From assembly GCF_026651855.1 (NCBI RefSeq), contig NZ_CP093280.1, forward strand, positions 7,028,501 through 7,092,500: a stretch of 64,000 nt of DNA. The letters run 5' to 3'. Source of the stretch: Pseudomonas silvicola. GTDB lineage: Bacteria > Pseudomonadota > Gammaproteobacteria > Pseudomonadales > Pseudomonadaceae. Position 1 is the stretch's first letter. Every line of letters starts with the position of its first letter. Below are positions 26,309 through 35,591 of this stretch, piece after piece. The position numbers and the translations under genes are program-made. Under the pieces are notes generated by a model. That model was not told the origin of the DNA, ran no database searches, and saw nothing but the letters and a program-made list of their open reading frames with translations.

Positions 26309-27430
26309 TTACCGCTTGCGCAGAATCACACTGCCGATGGAGTAACCAGCACCGAACGAGCTGAGCACCGCCAGGGCGCCCTTGCCCAGGTCATCCTGGT
26401 ATTTATGGAAAGCAATCACCGACCCCGCCGAACTGGTGTTGGCGTAGGTATCGAGAATCACCGGGGCCTCCTCCACCGAGGCTTCCCGGCCCAGCAGCTT
26501 CTTCACGATCAGGTGGTTCATGCTCAGGTTGGCCTGATGCAGCCAGAAACGCTTGACGTCGGCCACCTCGATACGGTTTTCGTTGAGGTGCTCGCCGATC
26601 AATTGCGCCACCATCGGGCATACTTCGCGGAACACCTTGCGGCCTTCCTGTACGAACAGCTTGTCGGCGGCATCGGCGCCTTCTTCGGCTGCGCGGTTGA
26701 GGAAGCCGAAATTGTTGCGGATGTTGTTGGAGAACTGGGTCAGCAGTTTGGTGCTGACGATCTCGAACTGGTACGGCGAGGTCGCCAGGTCGGCGCGCTC
26801 GACGACGATCGCGGTGGCGGCGTCGCCGAAGATGAAGTGGCTGTCGCGGTCACGGAAATTCAGGTGGCCGGTGCAGATCTCCGGGTCCACCACCAGTACC
26901 GCCCGTGCCTGGCCCAGGGCCACGGAGTTGAACGCAGTCTGGATGCCGAAGGTGGCCGAGGAACAGGCCACGTTCATGTCGAAGCCAAAGCCCTGAATAC
27001 CCAACGCCTGCTGCACTTCGATGGCCACGGCCGGGTACGGGCGCTGCAGGTTGGAGCAGGCGACGATCACCGCGTCGATGTCGGCAGCGGTCTTGCCGGC
27101 CCGTTGCAGGGCCTGCTCGGCAGCGGCCACGGCCATCTGGCAGAGGATCGACTGTTCGTCGTTGGAACGCTCCGGCAGGCGCGGCTTCATGCGTGCGGGA
27201 TCGAGGATGCCGGCCTTGTCCATGACGAAGCGGCTCTTGATGCCGGAGGCCTTTTCGATGAAAGCAGCGTCGGACTCGGTCTGCGCCGCCAGTTCGCCGC
27301 GCTCGATGGCCGCGGCATTGTCGGCATTGAACTGATGTGCCCAGGCGTTGAAGGAGGCAACCAGCTCTTCGTTGGAAATGCTGTCAGCCGGGGTATACAG
27401 GCCGGTGCCGCTGATGACGACGTTATGCAC
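26309..27430 (-). CDS. Beta-ketoacyl-ACP synthase III, PA3286-like
   Basis: A 373-residue KAS III enzyme with the catalytic triad: Cys156 in MNVACSSATFG, His in WLHQANLSMNH and Asn in TYANTSSAG. The GTG start has GAGGA just before it. Length and sequence resemble P. aeruginosa PA3286, which condenses medium-chain acyl-CoA from beta-oxidation with malonyl-ACP, feeding fatty acid synthesis. It stands alone before hrpA. The fit with the nearby fadD/phaJ fatty acid genes is suggestive. Confidence 0.88.
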   Translation of the reverse strand: MHNVVISGTGLYTPADSISNEELVASFNAWAHQFNADNAAAIERGELAAQTESDAAFIEKASGIKSRFVMDKAGILDPARMKPRLPERSNDEQSILCQMAVAAAEQALQRAGKTAADIDAVIVACSNLQRPYPAVAIEVQQALGIQGFGFDMNVACSSATFGIQTAFNSVALGQARAVLVVDPEICTGHLNFRDRDSHFIFGDAATAIVVERADLATSPYQFEIVSTKLLTQFSNNIRNNFGFLNRAAEEGADAADKLFVQEGRKVFREVCPMVAQLIGEHLNENRIEVADVKRFWLHQANLSMNHLIVKKLLGREASVEEAPVILDTYANTSSAGSVIAFHKYQDDLGKGALAVLSSFGAGYSIGSVILRKR

Positions 27431-28855
27431 GCTCGTTCCTCTATTATTCGGGGCCGTTGCCAGGGCAGCGGCAGAGTGAGTCGCAGTCAACTGGCACTAA
27501 CGTACCAGTTAAGAAAAAGCACTGTCACGGGCGCGAAACGGGTCAGGCAACCCATGGTCGCGGGTGAAACGGTGGCCAATTGTGCCAGATTCGCGGGAAA
27601 AGTGCCCTTTACACGATAAAGGGCACCCCCGCTGTCAGGCCTCCACCTGGGTCCATTGCTTGCCCAGGCGCTTGTCGGAGATGGGTACCTTGGTGCCTAG
27701 CTGCTGGGCAAACAGCGACACCCGGTATTCCTCTATCAGCCAGCGGTACGACTCAAGCTCCGGGTCGCGTTTGCCTTCCTGGGCATGCTTGCCCTGGCGC
27801 GCCTGAAACTGCGCCCACAGGTTGCCCAGTTCGATGCTCCATACCCGGTCCTTCTGCACTTGGCTGCCCAGTTTTTCCAGGCGCAGTTCGATGGCCTTGA
27901 GGTAACGCGGCAATTCCTTGAACCAGGCCGACGGGGTCTGGCGCACGAAGCCCGGGTATACCAGGTTGCCCAGTTGCTGCTTGATATCGTTGAGGGCCAC
28001 CGCCTGAGCCAGGTCGATCTTGCCCTTGAAGCGCTTCTGCAAGCCGTGCCACAGCTTGAGGACGTCCAGGGTCTGGCGCGCCAGGCGTTCGGCATGCTCC
28101 GCCCAGGCACCGCGCTTGCGGTCGGCCAGGGCCGCCAGGCCGGCGCCGTCACGGGGAAGGCTGGCTTCCCCTTCAAGAATGCAGGTGTCCAGGCTGGCCA
28201 GCAGGATGTCTTCCACCAACGCCTCGACGCGCCCCAGTTCCCGATACAGCAACCCCAGTTCGGTCAGCCCGGGCAGCTTGCCGCGCAGGAACTTGGCCGG
28301 CTCGGCCAACTGCTGCAACAACAACCGCTGCAAGGCACGGCGGTGCTGGAACTCGGCTTCGGCGGCGGTGGAGAAACGGCCTTCCTTGACGGTGCCGTTC
28401 TCTTCCACCAGCGCCGGGTAGACCGTCATCGACAGCCCGGCGATCTTCTGCTGGGTGGTCTCGGCCACCGCGGCGAAGGCCTTGGCCTCCACCGGCTGCT
28501 GGGCCTTGGCCGATTGCGGCGCGGCCAGGGCGGCCTGGCTGGCCTGCACGAAACGCGCGGTCAGCTCGGCCAGGTCGCGGCCCTCACCGAGGAATTTGCC
28601 CTGGCCGTCCAGCACTTCGATGTTCATGCGCAGGTGGCTATCCACCTGCTGTTCGGACTCGGCCCAGGCCTCGTCGCTGACCCGCGCGCCGGTCATGCGC
28701 AGCAGTTCGCGGCCCAGCGCCTGGGGCAGCGAGCCCTCGGCGAAAGTGATGCGCTGCAGGGCGGCGCGGACGAAGTCCGGCACCGGCACGAAGTTCTTGC
28801 GGATCGCCTTGGGCAGGTTGCGCACCAGCGCGATGCACTTGGCTTCCAGCAGGCC

Positions 28856-29508
28856 CGGTACCAGCCACGCCAGGCGTTCATTGGGCAGCGCCGGCAACAG
28901 CGGCGCCGGTACGCTGACGGTGACGCCGTCACGCGGGTGGTTGGGCTCGAAGTGGTAGCTCAGCGCCAGGGTCAGGTCGCCCAGGCGCAAGGTATCCGGG
29001 TATTGGCCGGCAGTGACCTCACTGGCCTCGCGGGCCAGCACGTCTTCCTCGCGCATGATCAACAGCTTGGGGTTCTTGTGGCTCTCGGTCTTGTACCACT
29101 GGTCGAAGGTGGCCGTCTGGTGGATCTCGGCGGGCACCCGCGCATCGTAGAAGGCGTACAGGGTTTCTTCATCGGCCAGGATGTCCCGGCGCCGAGCCTT
29201 GGCCTCCAGCGCGTCGAGCTGCTCCAACAGTTCGCGGTTGGCCACCAGGCACTTGGCCCGCGACTGGATCTCACCCCGCACCAGGCCTTCACGGATGAAC
29301 AGCTCGCGCGCGACCACCGGGTCGATGGGGCCGTAGTGCACCGGGCGGCGGCCCACCACGATCAGGCCGAACAGGGTGATCTGTTCGTAGGCCACCACTT
29401 GGCCACGCTTTTTCTCCCAGTGCGGCTCGAAGTGGTTTTTCTTGATCAGGTGCCCGGCCAGAGGCTCGATCCAGTCGGCATCGATCTTGGCCACCATGCG
29501 TGCGTACA
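28856..29508. repeat. hrpA segment D, original copy (653 bp)
   Basis: This 653-bp stretch inside the 3' part of hrpA recurs at 30780-31432 (offset 1924 bp) with several single-base differences, for example a CAACAG/CAGCAG change in the GCTCCAACAG context. It ends at CGGTACCAG on one side and GCGTACA on the other, both of which act as junction microhomologies. Confidence 0.9.
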
Positions 29509-30551
29509 GCTTGGTGGTTTCCATCAATTCGGCGGTCATCAGCCACTGCGGGCGCTTCTTGCCGATGCCCGACGAGGGGTGAATCCAGAAACGCCGCTGG
29601 CGCGCGCCCAAGTAGTCGCCTTCCTCGGTTTTCTGGCCGACCTGGCTGAGCAGGCCAGAGAGGATAGCCTTGTGGAATTTGGGGTAGTCAGCCGGCTCCT
29701 TGTTGATGCCCAACTGCAGGTCACGGCAGATCAGGCTCAACTGCCGATGGGCATCGCGCCATTCGCGCAGGCGAAGGTAGTTGAGGAAGTTCTTGCGGCA
29801 CCAGTTGCGCAGCGGGCTGGCGGTCAGGGCCTGGCGCTGCTCCTCGAAGCCGCGCCACAGGTTGACCAGCGCGGCGAAGTCCGAATCGGCATCCTTCCAC
29901 TGGGCGTGGGCCTGGTCAGCGGCCTGCTGGCGCTCCGGCGGGCGCTCGCGCACGTCCTGCACTGACAGGGCACTGGCGATGATCAGCACTTCCTGCAGGC
30001 TGCCCTGCTTTGCCGCTTCCAGCAGCATGCGGCCCATGCGCGGGTCCACCGGCAGACGCGCCAACTGGCGGCCGATCGGGGTCAACTGGTTCTCGCGGTT
30101 GACGGCCGACAGCTCTTGCAGCAGGTTGAAACCATCGGTGATGGCCTTGCCATCCGGTGGTTCGATGAACGGGAACTGGTCGATCTCGCCCAGGCGCAGG
30201 TGCAGCATCTGCAGGATCACCGCCGCCAGGTTGGTGCGCAAGATCTCGGGGTCGGTGAATTCCGGCCGGCTGATGAAATCCTCTTCGCTGTACAAGCGAA
30301 TGCAGATGCCGGGTTCGACCCGCCCGCACCGGCCCTTGCGCTGGTTGGCGCTGGCCTGGGACACCGCCTCGATGGGCAGGCGCTGGACCTTGGCGCGGTA
30401 ACTGTAGCGGCTGATGCGCGCGGTGCCGCTGTCGATCACGTAGCGGATGCCCGGAACGGTCAGCGAGGTTTCGGCGACGTTGGTGGCCAGCACCACCCGA
30501 CGGCCCGGGTGGCTCTGGAAAATCTTCTGCTGCTCGGCCGGTGACAGGCGC

Positions 30552-30788
30552 GCGTACAACGGCAGGATTTCGGTGTGCCTGAGCTGGGCCTTGCGCAGCA
30601 TCTCGGCGGCGTCGCGGATCTCGCGCTCGCCGGGCAGGAACACCAGCACATCGCCCGGGCGCTTGCCTTCGCTGCGCTCGAACGAGGCTATCTCATCCAG
30701 GGTGGCGATGATGGCCTGGTCAACGGTCAGGTCGTCCTCGACGCTATTGCCCTCCTCGTCCTGCTCGCTGGTGAGCGGGCGGTACCAG
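30552..30788. repeat. hrpA segment B, second copy (237 bp)
   Basis: Matches 31426-31662 at an offset of 874 bp with no differences noticed. It encodes the region from WYRPLTSEQDEEG to LPLYAR. Since 874 is not a multiple of three, the second copy is out of frame with the first. Confidence 0.9.
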
Positions 30789-32420
30789 CCACGCCAGCCG
30801 TTCATTGGGCAGCGCCGGCAACAGCGGCGCCGGTACGCTGACGGTGACGCCGTCACGCGGGTGGTTGGGCTCGAAGTGGTAGCTCAGGGCCAGGGTCAGG
30901 TCGCCCAGGCGCAAGGTATCCGGGTATTGGCCAGCGGTGACTTCACTGGCCTCGCGGGCCAGCACGTCTTCCTCGCGCATGATCAACAGCTTGGGGTTCT
31001 TGTGGCTCTCGGTCTTGTACCACTGGTCGAAGGTGGCCGTCTGGTGGATCTCGGCGGGCACCCGCGCATCGTAGAAGGCGTACAGGGTTTCTTCATCGGC
31101 CAGGATGTCCCGGCGCCGAGCCTTGGCCTCCAGCGCGTCGAGCTGCTCCAGCAGTTCGCGGTTGGCCACCAGGCACTTGGCCCGCGACTGGATCTCACCC
31201 CGCACCAGGCCTTCACGGATGAACAGCTCGCGCGCGACCACCGGGTCGATGGGGCCGTAGTGCACCGGACGGCGGCCCACCACGATCAGGCCGAACAGGG
31301 TGATCTGTTCGTAGGCCACCACTTGGCCACGCTTTTTCTCCCAGTGCGGCTCGAAGTGGTTTTTCTTGATCAGGTGCCCGGCCAGAGGCTCGATCCAGTC
31401 GGCATCGATCTTGGCCACCATGCGTGCGTACAACGGCAGGATTTCGGTGTGCCTGAGCTGGGCCTTGCGCAGCATCTCGGCGGCGTCGCGGATCTCGCGC
31501 TCGCCGGGCAGGAACACCAGCACATCGCCCGGGCGCTTGCCTTCGCTGCGCTCGAACGAGGCTATCTCATCCAGGGTGGCGATGATGGCCTGGTCAACGG
31601 TCAGGTCGTCCTCGACGCTATTGCCCTCCTCGTCCTGCTCGCTGGTGAGCGGGCGGTACCAGACGTCCACCGGGTAGGTACGCCCCGACACTTCGATGAT
31701 CGGCGCGTCATTGAAGTGCTTGGAAAAGCGCTCCAGGTCGATGGTCGCCGAGGTGATGATGACCTTCAGGTCGGGGCGGCGCGGCAACAGCGTCTTGAGG
31801 TAGCCCAGCAGGAAGTCGATGTTCAGGCTGCGTTCGTGGGCTTCGTCGACGATGATGGTGTCGTAGCGTTCCAGAAAGCGGTCGTGCTGGGTTTCGGCCA
31901 GCAGGATACCGTCGGTCATCAGCTTGACCAGGGTATTGGCGTCGCTCTGGTCTTCGAAGCGCACCTGGTAGCCCACCAGCGCGCCCAGGGGCGTGGCCAG
32001 CTCCTCGGCGACGCGGGTGGCGACGCTGCGCGCGGCAATCCGGCGTGGCTGGGTATGGGCGATCAGGCCATGCTGGCCACGGCCCAGTTCCAGGCAGATC
32101 TTCGGTAACTGGGTGGTCTTGCCCGAGCCGGTCTCGCCAGCAATGATCAGTACCTGGTGTTCGGCCAGGATCTTCTTGATTTCGTCGCGCTTGGCGGCGA
32201 TGGGCAGGCTGTCATCGTAGCGGATGGCCGGCACGCTCTGGCGCCGCGCCGTGACCTGGGCCATGGACGCCCGGGCCCGCTCTACCCACTGGGCCAGCTT
32301 GCCTTCATCGGGTTTCTTGCGCAGGTCGTGCAATTGCCGGCGCAGGCGATGGCGGTCGCTGATCATGGCCTGGTCGAGGTTCTTGAACAGGGTGTCGATA
32401 ACGGGAGTCTGGTCAGTCAT
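30744..32420 (-). pseudogene. hrpA: hrpA, N-terminal part ending in a frameshifted duplicate segment
   Basis: A 558-residue product. Residues 1-330 are the genuine HrpA N-terminus with motif I GETGSGKTTQ, DEAH box VDEAHERS, motif III SATID and motif IV. After LPLYAR it jumps to a downstream segment (MVAKIDADW to NERLAWLVP) that is duplicated from the 3' half. It then ends in about ten out-of-frame residues. Motifs V and VI are missing, so helicase activity is not expected. The start is the ATG before MTDQTPVIDTLF. An intact HrpA is about 1300 residues. Confidence 0.85.
30780..31432. repeat. hrpA segment D, inserted copy (653 bp)
   Basis: The duplicated copy of 28856-29508, lying between the two copies of segment B. 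The left junction is at CGGTACCAG (30780-30788) and the right at GCGTACA (31426-31432); both short sequences occur at the two parental sites, as in microhomology-mediated rearrangement. Confidence 0.9.
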
Positions 32421-32577
32421 CAGGTACGCAAATGGCCACGCGGCGAAAAGAATGGGCGTGATTGTCGCAGATTTGCGGGATCTAATCACATCGACCCGTA
32501 TGTTTAGGCAATGTCGACCTGAAGGTCGAACAATCCCGATTTAACCCCCTCTCGGCGCCGTGCAACCATGCGTGACC

Positions 32578-32742
32578 ATGAACCCCGCCCCGCTCCCCGC
32601 CGCCAGCACCGAACCACGCGCCCCGCGCCGTGCGGTCTGCCTGCGCCCCGGGGAAAACCCGCTGTTCAATGTGATCCTGGCCTTCTGGGCCCTGTGGCAC
32701 TGCCGCCACGCGCGCCCGCCAGACGCCTCGCTCGCCGCCTGA
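32578..32742 (+). CDS. Possible small hydrophobic-centre protein
   Basis: A 54-residue open frame in the 381-bp gap between hrpA and the glutamine-synthetase-like gene. It has a basic Pro/Arg-rich start, one hydrophobic segment (NPLFNVILAFWALWHC) and a basic tail. No clear ribosome site. It could be a leader-type or small membrane protein, or a chance frame. Confidence 0.3.
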   Translation: MNPAPLPAASTEPRAPRRAVCLRPGENPLFNVILAFWALWHCRHARPPDASLAA

Positions 32743-32801
32743 ATCCACCTGTGCTCCCGTCCTGAAGACGGGCCGACCCCGCGTGCGCAAGCGAGAGCCC
32801 C

Positions 32802-34166
32802 ATGAATTTCGCCCCTCTGCAACAGGCCCAGGCATTCCTGGACCAACACCCGCATATTGAAATGTTCGAGCTGTTCATTCTGGACGCCAACGGCGTCCCC
32901 CGCGGCAAGCTGCTGCACCGTGATGAACTGCTGGCCGTGTATGAGAGCGGTCGCCCCTTGCCCAGCACGATCCTGGGCCTGACCCTCAATGGCGACGACG
33001 TGGAACACTCCGGACTGGTCTGGGAAACAGGCGACATCGACTGCCGCGCCTACCCCCTGGCAGGCAGCCTGGTACCGATGCCCTGGCGCAGGATGCCCAC
33101 CGCGGCCGTGCAGGTCAGCATGCACCCCACAGAAGGCCTGCCAGCCAGCGTCGCCGACCCGCGACATTTACTGGCCAGGGTCATCGAGGGCCTGAACACC
33201 GATGGCTTCTACCCGGTGATGGCCTGCGAGCTGGAGTTCTACCTGCTGGACACCCAGCGCGACACAGCCGGGCGCCCCCGACCGGCGCTGGACGCCGACG
33301 GGGGGCGCCCGCGCAATACCCAGGTTTACGGCCTGCGCGAGCTGGAGCAGATAGAGCCGTTTCTCGCCGACCTGTACGCGGCGTGCAAACAGCAGGGCAT
33401 TCCGGCGCGCACGGCGATTTCCGAGTATGCCCCCGGCCAGGTGGAGATCACCCTGGAACACGGCGACGCACTGTTGGCCATGGACCAGGCGGTGCGTTAC
33501 AAGCGCCTGGTCAAGGGCGTCGCCCACCAGCACGGCATGCAGGCCTGCTTCATGGCCAAGCCGTTCGCCGACCTGGCAGGCACTGGCATGCACCTGCACA
33601 TCAGCCTTGCCGATGCCCGAGGGCACAACCTGTATGCCAGCGATGACAAGGCGGGCACGCCGCTGCTGCGCCAGTCGGTGGGAGGCCTGCTGGCGTGCCT
33701 GCTCGACAGCCTGCTGCTGTTCTGCCCCAACGCCAACTCCTACCGGCGTTTCCAGGCCAACAGCTACGCACCGCTGGCGGCGACGTGGGGGGTGGACAAC
33801 CGCACCGTCAGCCTGCGGGTGCCAGGCGGGCCTGCCCACAGCCGACACATCGAACACCGTATCTGTGGCGCGGATGCCAACCCCTACCTCGCCGCCGCGG
33901 CCGTGCTGGCGGCGGTTCACCGGGGTATCCGCGAAGGTATCGCCCCTGGCGCGCCGGTGCAGGGCAACGGCTACGCCCAGGCAGACGAGCGGCTACCCAC
34001 CGACTGGTTGACGTCACTGGATGCGCTGCAGGGCTCTGCCTGGGCACGGGAGGCGTTTGGCCAGGACTTCCTCAAGGTGTACCTGGCGGTGAAGCGTGAG
34101 GAGTACCGACAGTTCATGGCCGAGGTCGGTGAGCAGGATTGGCGCTGGTACCTGACCCAGGCCTGA
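32802..34166 (+). CDS. Glutamine synthetase family protein, gamma-glutamylpolyamine synthetase-like
   Basis: A 454-residue GS-fold ligase. Seen are ACELEFYLL (metal-binding Glu), SEYAPGQVEITLEHGDALLAMD, the KPFADLAGTGMHLHISL loop with the metal His, and RVPGGPAHSRHIEHRICGADANPYLA near the end. It joins glutamate to an amine using ATP. Together with the FAD oxidase after it, this resembles the PuuA/PuuB or SpuI-type route that degrades putrescine and other polyamines through gamma-glutamylation. The exact amine is not certain. Confidence 0.82.
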   Translation: MNFAPLQQAQAFLDQHPHIEMFELFILDANGVPRGKLLHRDELLAVYESGRPLPSTILGLTLNGDDVEHSGLVWETGDIDCRAYPLAGSLVPMPWRRMPTAAVQVSMHPTEGLPASVADPRHLLARVIEGLNTDGFYPVMACELEFYLLDTQRDTAGRPRPALDADGGRPRNTQVYGLRELEQIEPFLADLYAACKQQGIPARTAISEYAPGQVEITLEHGDALLAMDQAVRYKRLVKGVAHQHGMQACFMAKPFADLAGTGMHLHISLADARGHNLYASDDKAGTPLLRQSVGGLLACLLDSLLLFCPNANSYRRFQANSYAPLAATWGVDNRTVSLRVPGGPAHSRHIEHRICGADANPYLAAAAVLAAVHRGIREGIAPGAPVQGNGYAQADERLPTDWLTSLDALQGSAWAREAFGQDFLKVYLAVKREEYRQFMAEVGEQDWRWYLTQA

Positions 34167-34185
34167 CCGTCGCCGGCTGTCTTGC

Positions 34186-34219
34186 GCTTTGCCCGGCCCA
34201 GCGCAGGACCGGGCGAAGC
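34186..34219. promoter_or_regulatory. Intercistronic hairpin between the GS-like and oxidase genes
   Basis: GCTTTGCCCGG pairs with CCGGGCGAAGC (one G-U pair) across a 12-nt loop in the 96-bp gap. There is no T-tract, so it is more likely an RNA stability or partial attenuation element than a full terminator. Confidence 0.5.
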
Positions 34220-34262
34220 TCGGGAAGAAGCAACCCCCACTTTCACCCCGGAGCATCGCACC

Positions 34263-35546
34263 ATGCCCCCACGCAGCAATAACTACTACACCGCCACCCT
34301 GAACCACGACACCGACTTTCCGGTTCTACAAGGCACCCACAGCGTCGACGTCGCCATCATCGGCGGCGGCTTCACCGGTATCGCCACTGCCGTGGAGCTG
34401 GCGGAAAAAGGCCTTGAGGTGGCCGTGCTCGACAGCCATGAAATCGGCTGGGGAGCCAGCGGCCGCAACGGCGGCCAGGTCACTGGCAGCCTGTCGGGCG
34501 ATGCAGCCATGCGCAAGCAGATGCGCAACCACCTGGGCGCCGAGGTGGATGACTTCATCTGGCACCTGCGCTGGCGCGGGCACCAGATCATCGAGCAGCG
34601 CGTGGCACGCTATGGCATCGCCTGCGACCTCAGGCGCGGCCACCTGCACGCGGCCATGAAGCCTGCGCACATGAACGAACTACGCGCTTCCCTGGAAGAA
34701 GCCCAGGCGCGGGGCATGGGGGATGCCGTCACCCTGCTGGATCGCGCCGCCATGCGCCAGCACCTGGACAGCCCGTTGTACCTGGGCGCACTGAAAAACA
34801 CCCGCAACCTGCACCTGCACCCGCTCAACCTGTGCGTGGGCGAAGCCCGCGCTGCCCAGGCCCTGGGCGCGCGGGTGTTCGAGAACAGCGAGGTGGTGGA
34901 GATCATCCACGGCCCACGCCCCGCCGTGGTCACTGCCCAGGGCCGAATCGAGGCCCGGCAGGTGATGCTGGCCGGTGACGTGCACCACAGGCTGGAACGC
35001 AAACAGCTCAAGGGCAAGATCTTCCCGGCCATGGGCGGCATCGTCACCACCCGACCGCTGGGCGACCTGGCGCGCCAACTCAACCCCCAGAACCTGGCCG
35101 TGTACGACTGCCGTTTCGTGCTCGACTACTACCGCATGACCGCCGACGGCCGCCTGCTGTTCGGCGGCGGTGCCAACTACTCCGGCAAGGACTCACGCGA
35201 CATCGCCGCCGAATTGCGGCCGTGCATCGAGCGCACCTTTCCCCGCCTCAAAGGCGTGGACATCGAGTTTCAGTGGAGCTGCGCCATGGGCATCGTGGTC
35301 AACCGCATCCCGCAACTGGGCAAGCTGTCGGACAACGTCTGGTATTGCCAAGGCTATTCAGGGCACGGCATCGCCACCAGTCACGTGATGGGCGAGATCA
35401 TGGCCAACGCCCTGACAGGCACCCTGGGCCAGTTCGATACCTTCGCCGCGTGCAGGCACATCAAGGTGCCGATGGGGGATGTGCTGGGCAACCCGTTGCT
35501 GGCGGTGGGAATGTGGTACCACGGCATGCGCGAGAAGCTGCTTTAG
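34263..35546 (+). CDS. FAD-dependent amine oxidoreductase, PuuB-like (DAO family)
   Basis: A 427-residue flavoprotein. The N-terminal Rossmann motif is VAIIGGGFTGIATAVELAEKG, followed by the DAO-family WGASGRNGGQVTGS loop. Late conserved pieces include FGGGANYSG and GYSGHGIATSHVMGE, as in gamma-glutamylputrescine oxidases. It oxidises an amine to an aldehyde with H2O2 release. The upstream GS-like gene probably supplies the gamma-glutamyl substrate. GGAG precedes the start. Confidence 0.82.
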   Translation: MPPRSNNYYTATLNHDTDFPVLQGTHSVDVAIIGGGFTGIATAVELAEKGLEVAVLDSHEIGWGASGRNGGQVTGSLSGDAAMRKQMRNHLGAEVDDFIWHLRWRGHQIIEQRVARYGIACDLRRGHLHAAMKPAHMNELRASLEEAQARGMGDAVTLLDRAAMRQHLDSPLYLGALKNTRNLHLHPLNLCVGEARAAQALGARVFENSEVVEIIHGPRPAVVTAQGRIEARQVMLAGDVHHRLERKQLKGKIFPAMGGIVTTRPLGDLARQLNPQNLAVYDCRFVLDYYRMTADGRLLFGGGANYSGKDSRDIAAELRPCIERTFPRLKGVDIEFQWSCAMGIVVNRIPQLGKLSDNVWYCQGYSGHGIATSHVMGEIMANALTGTLGQFDTFAACRHIKVPMGDVLGNPLLAVGMWYHGMREKLL

Positions 35547-35548
35547 CC

Positions 35549-35583
35549 GCACGCTGCAAGGGGTATCGCCCCTTGCAGCGTGC
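35549..35583. terminator. Perfect 15-bp hairpin between convergent genes
   Basis: Arms 35549-35563 and 35569-35583 pair perfectly around a 5-nt loop. It lies 3 bp past the oxidase stop and 9 bp before the fadD1 stop on the other strand, so it can serve both transcripts. Confidence 0.75.
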
Positions 35584-35591
35584 AACTGCCC

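Larger units (their letters stand above)
27635..30788 (-). pseudogene. hrpA: hrpA, C-terminal part cut off from its N-terminus by an internal duplication
   Basis: This holds the rest of HrpA, a DEAH-box RNA helicase of ribosome rescue: motif IV (VLVFLPGE), motif V (TNVAETSLTVPG), motif VI (QRKGRCGR), the helicase-associated domains and the long DUF3418-type C-terminal region. It begins right after the frameshifted junction at about 30780-30788, so it lacks motifs I-III and the normal start. The open frame continues upstream for some 70 bp with unrelated codons. Removal of 874 bp would restore one 1303-residue HrpA. Confidence 0.85.

Noticed and set aside
32541-33167. Minus-strand frame of about 208 codons overlapping the glutamine-synthetase-like gene
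   Set aside because: It is antisense to a well-supported gene and has low-complexity Gly/Gln/His composition without motifs.
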